From assembly GCA_964481445.1 (NCBI GenBank), contig CAYZTQ010000007.1, forward strand, positions 1 to 42,143: a DNA stretch of 42,143 bases. Reading direction: 5' to 3'. Positions 14,368 through 22,300 of this stretch are shown here, piece by piece. A model generated the notes under the pieces. It did not search any database and was not told the origin of the DNA. It was given only the letters and a program-made list of their open reading frames with translations. Positions within the stretch are counted from its first letter, which is position 1. Each line of letters starts with the position of its first letter. This DNA comes from UBA1038 sp964481445. Lineage in GTDB: Bacteria > Bacillota > Clostridia > Christensenellales > Aristaeellaceae. The translations under genes were made by a program, and so were the position numbers.

Positions 14368-14820
14368 ATGATGTGGGGGACAGAATTGAGCACTGAGGAA
14401 ATGGTCATTCAGGCGCGGGAGCTGAGCAAACTGCTCCATCAGAATCAGCCAGAGGCGGATGGACGCAGCCATTATGATGCTCTGCATGAGCTGGCGGAAG
14501 AATGCTACTTTGATGAAATGAAGGCGGTGGCCTACCTGCAGAACGCGCCGGGACACAGGCCGGACCGTGTGAGCGTAGGGGATATCAGGCGCCAGTTCGG
14601 TGATGAGATCGGGGACGCGGTGGACGCCATGACCAGACGCTCCCTGGAAAGCTCGGAAGATTATTATGTGCGTTTGAAACAGAACCCGCTGGCGCTTGGC
14701 GTCAAGATGAAAGAACTGCGGCGCCGGATCAGCGAGACGGAATCCATGCAGATGGATGAGGAGGAAAGACGATACAAGCTGGAAGCTTACCGCGCATCGC
14801 TCAACTTCTTCATGAGCTGA
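14368..14820 (+). CDS. RelA/SpoT-type HD-domain-like protein with altered metal site
   Basis: The 150-residue protein resembles the N-terminal hydrolase (HD) domain of RelA/SpoT enzymes: F-G-D-E-I-G-D-A-V-D-A-M-T-R (77-90), then S-x-E-D-Y-Y-x-R-L-K-x-N-P-L-A-L-x-V-K-M-x-E-L (95-117), like the family's edY..y..rl..n..a..vKlaDr. In active (p)ppGpp hydrolases the metal is held by H...H-D...D. Here His35 may remain, but the H-D pair appears as Gln58-Asn59 and the distal Asp as Glu116. Hydrolase activity is therefore doubtful; binding or another function is possible. No synthetase domain follows. Starts at ATG 14368 or 14371 have no good ribosome site; TTG at 14386, six bases after GGGGGA, may be the true start (144 residues). 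Confidence 0.7.
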   Translation: MMWGTELSTEEMVIQARELSKLLHQNQPEADGRSHYDALHELAEECYFDEMKAVAYLQNAPGHRPDRVSVGDIRRQFGDEIGDAVDAMTRRSLESSEDYYVRLKQNPLALGVKMKELRRRISETESMQMDEEERRYKLEAYRASLNFFMS

Positions 14821-14843
14821 CAATGCAGGGAAATGTGATGCAA

Positions 14844-14871
14844 AAAGAGCCTGCCGATTGACAGGCTCTTT
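14844..14871 (+). terminator. Bidirectional terminator between the HD-like and zinc-ribbon genes
   Basis: AAAGAGCCTG (14844-14853) pairs with CAGGCTCTTT (14862-14871), with A-rich and T-rich flanks. It serves both converging genes. Confidence 0.8.
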
Positions 14872-14889
14872 CATTAAATCTCAGTCAGA

Positions 14890-15177
14890 TTAACGGCCGT
14901 TGTGACGGGCAAAGCAATCGCGGCAGTACACGGGACGGTCTCCGCGGGGCTGGAAGGGAACCTGCGTGGTGGCGCCACATTCATCGCAGATTACATCATA
15001 CATCTGACGCTCGCCGCCGTGGTTGTTGTTGCGGCGATTGGCGCGGCAGGTGGGGCAGCGGCCGGGCTCGTTCTGGAAGCCCTTCTCAGCGTAGAAGGCC
15101 TGCTCAGAACCGGTGAAGACGAATTCGGCGCCGCACTCGCGGCAGGTGAGGGTTTTGTCGGTATACATGTTATTCAT
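14890..15177 (-). CDS. Two-zinc-ribbon protein (CxxC-x17-CxxC domain)
   Basis: The 95-residue protein has two zinc-binding modules. The first (residues about 10-42) is C-R-E-C...C-P-T-C with the conserved F-V-F-T-x-x-E-Q-x-F-Y-x-x-K-G-F-x-N-E-P-x-R-C-P-x-C core (probable zinc-ribbon domain). The second (about 65-90) is C-D-E-C-x17-C-R-D-C with V-P-F-Q-P-x-x-x-R-P-V-Y-C. The 17-residue spacing fits the CxxC-x17-CxxC domain family. The function is unknown; nucleic-acid binding or oxidative-stress sensing has been suggested for similar small ribbons. ATG at 15177 follows AAGGAGG (15187-15181) by only three bases; ATG at 15168 (92 residues) is an alternative. An upstream ATG at 15234 has no ribosome site and was not used. 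Confidence 0.8.
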   Translation of the reverse strand: MNNMYTDKTLTCRECGAEFVFTGSEQAFYAEKGFQNEPGRCPTCRANRRNNNHGGERQMYDVICDECGATTQVPFQPRGDRPVYCRDCFARHNGR

Positions 15178-15187
15178 GTACCTCCTT

Positions 15188-15446
15188 AAATTATGTCCAA
15201 ACCGATGTGCTTCAAGTTTGTCCCGTGGTTTCACACATCAGTCTCCTGACGACACAACCTGGAGGAACACCTGACCATTAGGCTTGGCACCGAGATGAAT
15301 ATATCACATTATACTGAAATTGCATAGTGTTTTATGAAAAAATTATGAATAGGCGGGCACAGAACGTTCCGAGCCTTTGTGTAAACATCGGGATGGGGAG
15401 AAAAGAAATGAACAGCATGCTTTTTCCATTTTCCATCCGCCTATGG
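15188..15446. other. Intergenic region with divergent leaders, no gene seen
   Basis: Between the zinc-ribbon gene (- strand) and the flavodiiron gene (+ strand) there are 396 bases without a convincing gene. On the - strand a TATAAT-like element near 15315 would give the zinc-ribbon gene a leader of over 100 bases, but no good -35 was found. The part next to the flavodiiron gene is described separately. Confidence 0.5.
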
Positions 15447-15573
15447 TATAATTCACAAAGCTGATTGCCTCAGCATGTTTTTGCGTGCCGGGAAGGGTTG
15501 GCGGCAAAACAGCCGCGGCCTAATATCATTGCCCGCCGCGGTGGACGGAAAATAAAAAGAAAGAAGGCGCCCA
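15447..15573 (+). promoter_or_regulatory. Promoter -10 element and GC-rich structured leader of the flavodiiron gene
   Basis: TATAAT lies at 15447-15452 with only a weak -35. The expected leader (about 115 bases) has two possible stems: TGCCG (15486-15490) with CGGCA (15502-15506), and a 7-bp perfect stem CCGCGGC (15513-15519) with GCCGCGG (15535-15541). Neither is followed by a T-run. I did not recognise a known riboswitch class. Confidence 0.45.
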
Positions 15574-16803
15574 ATGAACTGCGTACAGAAAGTGGATCAG
15601 GATATCTTCTGGGTTGGCGGAAGTGATCGAAGAATTGCCCTGTTTGAAAACATGTTTCCTTTGGATAACGGGGTCACCTACAACGCCTATATGATCATTG
15701 ATGAAAAGACTGCGTTGATCGATACGGTTGACAACTCCATCCGTCAGCAGTTCTTTGACAATCTCAGGGCGTCTCTGAACGGAAGGCAGCTTGATTACAT
15801 GGTCGTCAACCATATGGAGCCGGATCACTGCGCCCATATCGAGGATATCTGCCGTCTGTGGCCGAATGTGAAGCTTGTCGGCAACGCCAAGACCTTCCAG
15901 ATGATCCGGCAGTTCTACCAGATGGATCTGGAAGGACGCACCGTGGAAGTAAAGGAAGGGCAGGAGCTTTCGCTGGGCAAACATACGCTTCGCTTTTACA
16001 TGGCGCCGATGGTGCACTGGCCCGAGGTGATGTTTACCTATGAAACCAGCAGGCACATCCTCTTTTCCGCCGATGCCTTTGGCAGCTTCGGCGGTTATAA
16101 CGGCAACCTGTTCTGCGATGAGATGGATTATTTTGATCAGCACATGGAGGAGGCCCGCCGCTACTATACGAACATCGTCGGCAAGTATGGCCCCCAGGTG
16201 CTGGCGGCGCTGAAGAAAGTTGCCGGTCAGGAGATTTCGCTCATCTGCCCTCTGCACGGGCCTGTGCTGCGGGGGGAGGATATGGCGAAGATGATTGAAA
16301 AATACACCCGCTGGGCCTCCTACCGCCCTGAAAAGGCAGGCGTTGTGATGGCCTATGCCTCCATGTACGGCAATACGGAAGAGGTCATTCACCGCCTGGC
16401 CGGGCTGCTGTCTCAGCGCGGCATCCGCGATATCCGCATTTATGATGTGTCAAAAACGCATTATTCCTATATCATTGCCCGCGCTTTCCAGTACAGCCAT
16501 ATCGTGTTCGCTTCGCCGACCTATAATATGCACCTGTATCAGGGCATGGACACCCTGATTACCGATATGGGCAAACTGAACCTGCAGGGCCGTAAGGCCG
16601 CCATCATCGGCAACGGTTCATGGAGCCCTTCGGCCCATACCTTCATGAAAAAGAAGCTGGAAGAGATGAAGGACATGACTCTGCTTGTGGAGCCTATGGT
16701 CATCCGTTCTTCCATGCTGCCGGAGCAGGAGGCCGAGCTGGAAGCCATGGCGGACGCGATAGCGAAATCTGTCAAGGAAGACGAACCCGCGATTAACGCC
16801 TGA
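15574..16803 (+). CDS. Flavodiiron protein (A-type flavoprotein, FprA family)
   Basis: The 409-residue protein has an N-terminal metallo-beta-lactamase-like diiron domain: H80-x-E82-x-D84 in N-H-M-E-P-D-H, a bridging region with His in M-V-H-W-P-E, Asp in S-A-D-A-F-G and His in C-P-L-H-G-P. A C-terminal flavodoxin domain follows (from about 255; A-S-M-Y-G-N-T-E-E for FMN phosphate, S-P-T-Y-N in the second FMN loop). Such enzymes reduce oxygen to water or NO to N2O in the cytoplasm of anaerobes, taking electrons from rubredoxin or F420. There is no rubredoxin domain or rubredoxin gene adjacent, so the donor is encoded elsewhere. It is a single gene with its own promoter and a strong terminator. 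Confidence 0.95.
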   Translation: MNCVQKVDQDIFWVGGSDRRIALFENMFPLDNGVTYNAYMIIDEKTALIDTVDNSIRQQFFDNLRASLNGRQLDYMVVNHMEPDHCAHIEDICRLWPNVKLVGNAKTFQMIRQFYQMDLEGRTVEVKEGQELSLGKHTLRFYMAPMVHWPEVMFTYETSRHILFSADAFGSFGGYNGNLFCDEMDYFDQHMEEARRYYTNIVGKYGPQVLAALKKVAGQEISLICPLHGPVLRGEDMAKMIEKYTRWASYRPEKAGVVMAYASMYGNTEEVIHRLAGLLSQRGIRDIRIYDVSKTHYSYIIARAFQYSHIVFASPTYNMHLYQGMDTLITDMGKLNLQGRKAAIIGNGSWSPSAHTFMKKKLEEMKDMTLLVEPMVIRSSMLPEQEAELEAMADAIAKSVKEDEPAINA

Positions 16804-16834
16804 GTCAAACTGTTTCTTCAGAAAAATACATGAT

Positions 16835-16880
16835 AAATTGGCAGGATTTCCTTTGTTTACAAAGGCGTCTTGCCAATTTT
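16835..16880 (+). terminator. Terminator of the flavodiiron gene
   Basis: AAATTGGCA (16835-16843) pairs with TGCCAATTT (16871-16879). An inner CCTTTG/CAAAGG hairpin lies between the arms, and a T-rich tail (TTTTGTCTT) follows. The 3' arm overlaps the -35 element of the next promoter. Confidence 0.85.
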
Positions 16881-16898
16881 GTCTTGCGGTGATATGAT
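16870..16898 (+). promoter_or_regulatory. Promoter of the shikimate-kinase-like gene
   Basis: TTGCCA (16870-16875), 17 bases, TATGAT (16893-16898). The -35 hexamer is built from the 3' arm of the preceding terminator. Confidence 0.65.
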
Positions 16899-16945
16899 AA
16901 TTTTGTTGTCACGGCAATCAATGACATATCCTGGAGGATCAGCAC

Positions 16946-17446
16946 ATGTTGTCGCAGCATGTCTTTCTGGTCGGCATGGCCGGAAGCGGCAAATCCACAC
17001 TGGGCAAGAACCTGGCCATCAGCCTGGGCGTCCCGTTAATTGATACGGATGCGCGCGTGAGCGCCATGATGGGGATGTATGTTTCGGATATTCATAAAAG
17101 CCTGGGAGAATCCTTCTACCATAACGCCGAAACGGGTGTCTTGATGGAACTTGTCGGGGAAACGCCGAGCGTTATTGTTACCGGCAGCGATGTGCCCATG
17201 CTCAAAGAGAACGTTCAGCTGATGCAGAACCATGGCATCATCATTCATGTCGAGCGTCCGCTCGATCAGCTGCTTGCAGATCGGGCGGCAGAGATTGGCA
17301 GTGGTTCGGGCCGGGACGAGCTGATTCAGCTGTATAACCAGAGCATCGGCTTTTATCGCGCCTGCGCGGACTATACTGTGGAGAACGACCGGGGGATTGC
17401 GGTCGGGGTGCAGAAGATCATCGCTCTGGTTCAGCGGGTGATGTAA
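16946..17446 (+). CDS. Shikimate kinase-like P-loop protein, substrate site altered
   Basis: The 166-residue protein has the fold signature of shikimate kinase: Walker A G-M-A-G-S-G-K-S-T (10-18), D-T-D (33-35), G-E-S-F-Y-H-N-A-E (54-62), R-P-L-D-Q-L-L-A-D-R (104-113) and the C-terminal Y-x-x-C-A-D-Y-T-V (137-145). The residues that bind shikimate differ: the Arg of G-E-x-x-F-R is His59, the G-G-G motif is G-S-D (80-82), and the Arg four residues before the conserved Tyr is Ser133. ATP binding should be intact, but shikimate phosphorylation is doubtful. No other aromatic-pathway gene is near. It may phosphorylate another small molecule. ATG at 16946 has TGGAGGA upstream. Confidence 0.75.
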   Translation: MLSQHVFLVGMAGSGKSTLGKNLAISLGVPLIDTDARVSAMMGMYVSDIHKSLGESFYHNAETGVLMELVGETPSVIVTGSDVPMLKENVQLMQNHGIIIHVERPLDQLLADRAAEIGSGSGRDELIQLYNQSIGFYRACADYTVENDRGIAVGVQKIIALVQRVM

Positions 17447-17569
17447 GATCAGTTCAGGGCGCGGCGCTGTTATTTACAATTGAGTTAAAGCTATTCCCTT
17501 CACGGCCTTGCTTTTTGAGCGATGCCGTGCTATTTTTTACAGGCATTAGGGCATAAGGAGGGCAGTAAG

Positions 17570-18415
17570 TTGACCATATCCTGGTATCCCGGCCATATGG
17601 CAAAGGCGAAGCGGCAGCTGCAGGAACAACTGTCGCGCGCGGATGTGGTCATCGAGGTCTGCGATGCCCGGATTCCCCTCTCCAGCAGAAACCCCGATCT
17701 TGATCAGTTGATTCAGCATAAGCGGCGCATTCTTCTTCTTAACAAGGCCGATCTGGCTGATTCCGCGCTGACCGCTGCCTGGGAGGGTTATTATAAGGCG
17801 CAGGGCCTGCCTGTTTTGGCGCTGAACAGCCTTCGGTCTGCTTCCAGGGTCGTGCCGTTGATTGATGCATCTGCAAGGGAAAAGGTAGAGAAGGCACAGA
17901 GCCGCGGCATCAGAAAAACCGTGCGCGCCATGGTGGTGGGCGTTCCCAATGTCGGAAAGTCCACGCTGATCAACCTGATCAAGGGGAAGGCGACCATCAA
18001 AACGGCGGACAAACCGGGCGTTACCCGCAGCACCCAATGGTTCCGCATTACGCCTTATCTGGAACTGATGGATTCTCCCGGCCTGCTGTGGCCGCGGCTT
18101 GAGGATCCCAAGGCGGCTCAAAGGCTTGCCTATATCGGTTCTGTGAAAGATCAGGTTCACGATATGCTGAAGCTGTGCCTGGGCCTCTTGGACGATCTGA
18201 TGCGGACGCATGCCGCTCTACTGCTGGCCCGCTATAAATTGGAAGATGATTCTCTGCGGGGAGAGCGGTTGCTGGAAGCCATCTGCGCTTCAAGAGGCTT
18301 TCTGCTTCGCGGCGGCGAGCTGGATCTGGAACGGGGCATCGTAACCGTGCTGGATGAGTTTCGGGCGGGAAAAATCGGAAGAATCACGCTGGAAGTGCCT
18401 GAATCATGCGGATAA
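17570..18415 (+). CDS. rbgA: Ribosome biogenesis GTPase (circularly permuted)
   Basis: The 281-residue protein matches RbgA/YlqF. It begins W-Y-P-G-H-M-A-K-A, and its GTPase motifs are circularly permuted: G4 N-K-A-D (58-61) precedes G1 G-V-P-N-V-G-K-S-T (124-132), the K-P-G-V-T-R switch (148-153) and G3 D-S-P-G (168-171), followed by a C-terminal RNA-binding domain. It helps assemble the central protuberance of the 50S subunit. The start is TTG at 17570 because AAGGAGGG (17555-17562) sits seven bases before it and the family N-terminus starts there. An ATG at 17522 would add 16 unmatched residues. It overlaps rnhB by 10 bases, the usual rbgA-rnhB pairing of Bacillota. Confidence 0.94.
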   Translation: MTISWYPGHMAKAKRQLQEQLSRADVVIEVCDARIPLSSRNPDLDQLIQHKRRILLLNKADLADSALTAAWEGYYKAQGLPVLALNSLRSASRVVPLIDASAREKVEKAQSRGIRKTVRAMVVGVPNVGKSTLINLIKGKATIKTADKPGVTRSTQWFRITPYLELMDSPGLLWPRLEDPKAAQRLAYIGSVKDQVHDMLKLCLGLLDDLMRTHAALLLARYKLEDDSLRGERLLEAICASRGFLLRGGELDLERGIVTVLDEFRAGKIGRITLEVPESCG

Positions 18416-19032
18416 ACAGAGAGGAGCGGCTGGAGCGGCTATTAGCTACCGAGCTTGAATACAGAAAGGCGGGGCTTCGGATTGCCGGCATGGATGAGGT
18501 GGGGCGCGGCCCCCTGGCGGGCTGTGTGATGGCGGCCTGCGTTATCCTGCCTGCCGATTCCGGGATTCTCTGGGTGGATGATTCAAAGAAACTGTCAAAA
18601 TCCAGGCGCGAGAAGGTTTACGAGGAGATTGTCAAAAGCGCCCTATTTATTGGCGTAGGACGGGTAGAGCCAGAAGAGATTGATGAAATCAATATTCTGC
18701 AGGCGACCAGGAAAGCCATGCGTCTGGCTGCAGAAAACGCGGGGGCGGATCTATATCTGGTGGACGCTGTCCGCGGTCTTGGTCTGGATGGGGAAGAAAA
18801 AGTTCTGATTCACGGCGACGCGCTCAGCTATTCCATTGCCGCGGCGTCCATTGTCGCCAAGGTCAGGCGTGACCGTGAACTGGAGAAGCTGGACGCGCAG
18901 TATCCGATGTATGGGTTTTCCCGCAATGCCGGTTACGGCACGGCCGAGCATATCCGGGCGCTCAGAGAGTACGGCCCCTGCCCTCTGCACAGAAAGAGCT
19001 TTATCAGCCGCCTGCTTGATCAAAGGCCATGA
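18406..19032 (+). CDS. rnhB: Ribonuclease HII
   Basis: The 208-residue protein is RNase HII: G-M-D-E-V-G-R-G-P-L-A-G (28-39) with the first two acidic residues, D-D-S-K-K-L-S (about 58-64), V-D-A-V (third acidic residue, near 121) and S-I-A-A-A-S-I-V-A-K-V-x-R-D (about 144-157) with the fourth. It cuts RNA in RNA-DNA hybrids, including single ribonucleotides in DNA. The ATG overlaps the rbgA end by 10 bases, and yraN overlaps its own end by four. Confidence 0.96.
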   Translation: MRINREERLERLLATELEYRKAGLRIAGMDEVGRGPLAGCVMAACVILPADSGILWVDDSKKLSKSRREKVYEEIVKSALFIGVGRVEPEEIDEINILQATRKAMRLAAENAGADLYLVDAVRGLGLDGEEKVLIHGDALSYSIAAASIVAKVRRDRELEKLDAQYPMYGFSRNAGYGTAEHIRALREYGPCPLHRKSFISRLLDQRP

Positions 19033-19379
19033 GCAGTTATGAGCGGGGTCTCGAAGGCGAAGGGCTCGCCTGCGCCTATCTTGAATCCATCGGCATCCGC
19101 GTTATCTCCCGGCGCTACCGCGCTGACGGCGGAGAGGTGGATATTATCGGTCAGCAGGGCAGAACGCTGCATTTTGTCGAAGTAAAGTATCGGCCGGACA
19201 GCCGCCTTGGGGCAGGGCTGATGAATATCGATCAGAACAAGCGCAGAAGGCTGTTTTCCGCATCCAAAGCCTATCTAAAAAAGAACAAGCCCGGGCTTCC
19301 CTGGCAAATCGACTATCTTGAAATTACCCGTGCCGGTGTACGCCTTATTTTGGATACCGCCCGGCAGCGGCAGGAATGA
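19029..19379 (+). CDS. YraN/UPF0102 family nuclease-like protein
   Basis: The 116-residue protein has the UPF0102 signature: G-L-E-G-E-x-L-A-x-x-Y-L (about 6-17), Y-R-x-D-G-G-E-V-D-I-I (about 30-41) and F-V-E-V-K-Y-R (about 49-55). These match the D...E-x-K pattern of restriction-endonuclease-like folds related to Holliday junction resolvases. Its cellular role is unproven. It overlaps rnhB by four bases, a pairing seen in many bacteria. Confidence 0.92.
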   Translation: MSSYERGLEGEGLACAYLESIGIRVISRRYRADGGEVDIIGQQGRTLHFVEVKYRPDSRLGAGLMNIDQNKRRRLFSASKAYLKKNKPGLPWQIDYLEITRAGVRLILDTARQRQE

Positions 19380-19382
19380 GCA

Positions 19383-22300
19383 ATGAATAAGAAAACCCCG
19401 TATTTCATTATCGCCGCTATTCTGGCGGCAGCCGCCTTTCTCATGCTGCTGGCAGGCAGAGGACAACCCCAGCCTGTCTATGGCGTCAATCTGCTGAAAA
19501 ACGCGGATTTTGAGAAGGTTACGGATGAATTACTGCCCGAAGCCTGGCTTCCGGATGCCTATGAGCGCCTGCCGGGGACCAGCCTGTTTGAGATGACCGA
19601 GGGGCGCAGCGGACAGGGCATTCTTGTCAACAACATTGAGTATAATGATGCCCGGTTCATGCAGACGGTTGCTGTTGCCCCCAACACGCTCTATGAGCTC
19701 AGCGCCTTTATCAAGGCGGATGCCGGCGAAGGCAAAGGGGCGAATGTTTCTGTCGCGGATGTTTTTATTGACTGGCAGAGCCTTCAGAATACGGAAAACG
19801 GCTGGAAGCAGATAAAAAACTACGGCCGGACCGGCCCTGCTCAAAAAGAACTGACGGTGTATGCGAGGCTGGGCGGTTATTCCGCTGAAAGCCTTGGAAC
19901 AGCTGCGTTTGATGATCTTGCCCTTGTCGCGCTCAAAGAAGCCCCGGAAGGCGTGACGGTGGAACGCTGGGAAACCTGGGATGGCAATCATGCGGGGGCG
20001 CAGGCTGCGTCCGCTGACGAAAAGGCCGCCGCCCCGGCGTGGCCCTGGCTGCTCATCATTGCCCTCGTCTGGACGATGGCAGCCTATGCGCTGGCAAAAC
20101 GGGCGGAGCGTGAAGAGGCACGGGAGCTGGCCAGAGTAGAAAAAGGCTATGTTCCTCAGCTGATTGCATTGCTTGCTGCGGCCATCCTGACGCGCCTTGC
20201 CATCGCGGTTCTTGTGCCCGGTTATGGGGTGGATATCGGCTGTTTTACCGCCTGGTCAGACAGGATGTACCATGTCGGGCCTGCGGAATTCTATCTCACC
20301 GACCAGCACAGCGACTATCCGCCCGGCTATATGCTGGTGCTTTGGCTGATCGGACTGACGGGAAATCTGCTCGGCACGGGAACGACCGAACTGATGGTCA
20401 AGCTGCCCGCCATTTTTGCCGATGCCCTGGCTGTTGTTCTTCTATTCAGGTTTGCCGCGCAGTCTGTCAAACGCAGGGCTGCGCTCTGCCTTGCTGCTCT
20501 TTACGCGTTCAACCCTCTCCTGTACGCAAGCGGCGCAGCCTGGGGGCAGGTGGACAGCCTTCATACGGCTCTGATCGTTGTGGTTGTCATTCTTGTGCTC
20601 GGCGGCCGGTGGAAAGTAGCCCTGCCTCTTTATACCCTGTCTGTGCTGATGAAGCCTCAGGCTCTGATGTTCGGGCCTCTGGGGCTCGCTGCTCTGGTTT
20701 TGTGGCTGCTGAAACAAGACAGGCGGGGGAAATGGAAGGATGTTCTGATCGGGGCCGCGGCTTCACTCCTTGTGGCAGCGGTCGTGATTGTTCCGTTTTC
20801 CCTGAAGCAGAAGGACGCGGACTGGCTGATCAAGCTCTATTCCGGCACCATGAACTATTACAGCTATGCCACCGTCAATGCTACAAACCTGTATTTTCTC
20901 TTTGGCCTCAACTGGCAGCCGACAGAAAACGCCGCGCCTTTCCTGCTGCGTCTTGTAGGCGCGGCAAGCCTGACAGCGCCTGTTGCTGTTTATTGGCTGA
21001 ATGAAAGAAAGCAAATAGGGAAAAGAGAGCTTATCCTGATTTCCTGCTCTCTCCTTCCGGCATTCGCCTCAGTTATCCTCCCCGTCAGCCTCGGCCTGAC
21101 GGGTACGCTCCTGATGATTTCCGGTTTCCTTCTTGTGCTGGTTCGCTTTATCATGGAGGGCAGCCTTGACAATCTGCCGCTGCTGGGCGCTGTTATGCTG
21201 ACTGTTTTCTGCGTGTTCGGGGCCATGATGCACGAGCGCTATCTGTTTCCCGCTATCGCGCTCTTGATGCTGGCCTACATCAGGCGCAGAGACAGGCAGA
21301 TTCTTTTGCTGATGGTGGTGCTGAGCGTCCTGACCTTTCTCAATGTCGGCATCGCGCTTGACCGGGGCGTGCGCATCGGCGGCGTGCCGGGGCATCTGGC
21401 CGCGCCTTCTTTTGGTATCGTCAGCGATTCTGAATGGCTTGAATATCTGCTGTCGGCGGGGGAGGTGCTGGCGGGTGCTTTAGCGGTCTATGTCGGTTTG
21501 GTTCAAAGCCGACTGAGGCTGCCGGTCAGAAAGCTGCCGGCAATATGGGAACGGGGCAGCGCTTCCGGTCGGGAGGAAAGACGCAGAAAGCTTATTCTCA
21601 ACAGGATTCTTCATCCTGAAAAAACACAACGGCTGGATGCAAAAGACTGGCTGCTGATGCTGGGCGTCACTTTGGTTTATGCGGCGCTTGCCCTCAGCAA
21701 CCTCGGCGCTACGAAAGCCCCTCAAAAACCATGGATCTCTACCGCAGAGGAGAATACGGCTGTATTCGACCTTGGAAGCGTCCGCAGGTTCAATGTGCTC
21801 TATTATCCCGGCATTGAGCAGCGCAGCGAAAGCGAAATTGAGGTTTCTGTCAGCAGCGATGGCGAGCGTTGGCTCAGCTACCCCGCGCAGGTGGATGACG
21901 GAACCTGCTTCCAGTGGGTGTACGTACGGGAAAGCGTCAGGGGCGGGAGCACCCTTGATCTGGAAGGCAGGTATCTCAAGATATACGCGCCAAACCGTCT
22001 GACGACCATTATGGAAATTCTGGCGCGCGAGGCGGGGACGGATAATCCCATCCGGCTGAGCCTGATTTCCGGAAGGGGTGAGGCGCTGATTGATGAGCAG
22101 GATACGCTGGATGGAGATCCCAGCTGGTATAACAGCGCGTACTTTGACGAGATATATCATGCCAGAACCGGGTATGAGCACGCCAACGCCATACGGGGCC
22201 TCGAACCGAACAATACCTATGAGACTTCGCATCCGCCGCTTGGCAAGGTGTTGATTGCTCTTTCAACCATGATCTTTGGCATGACGCCCTTTGGGTGGCG

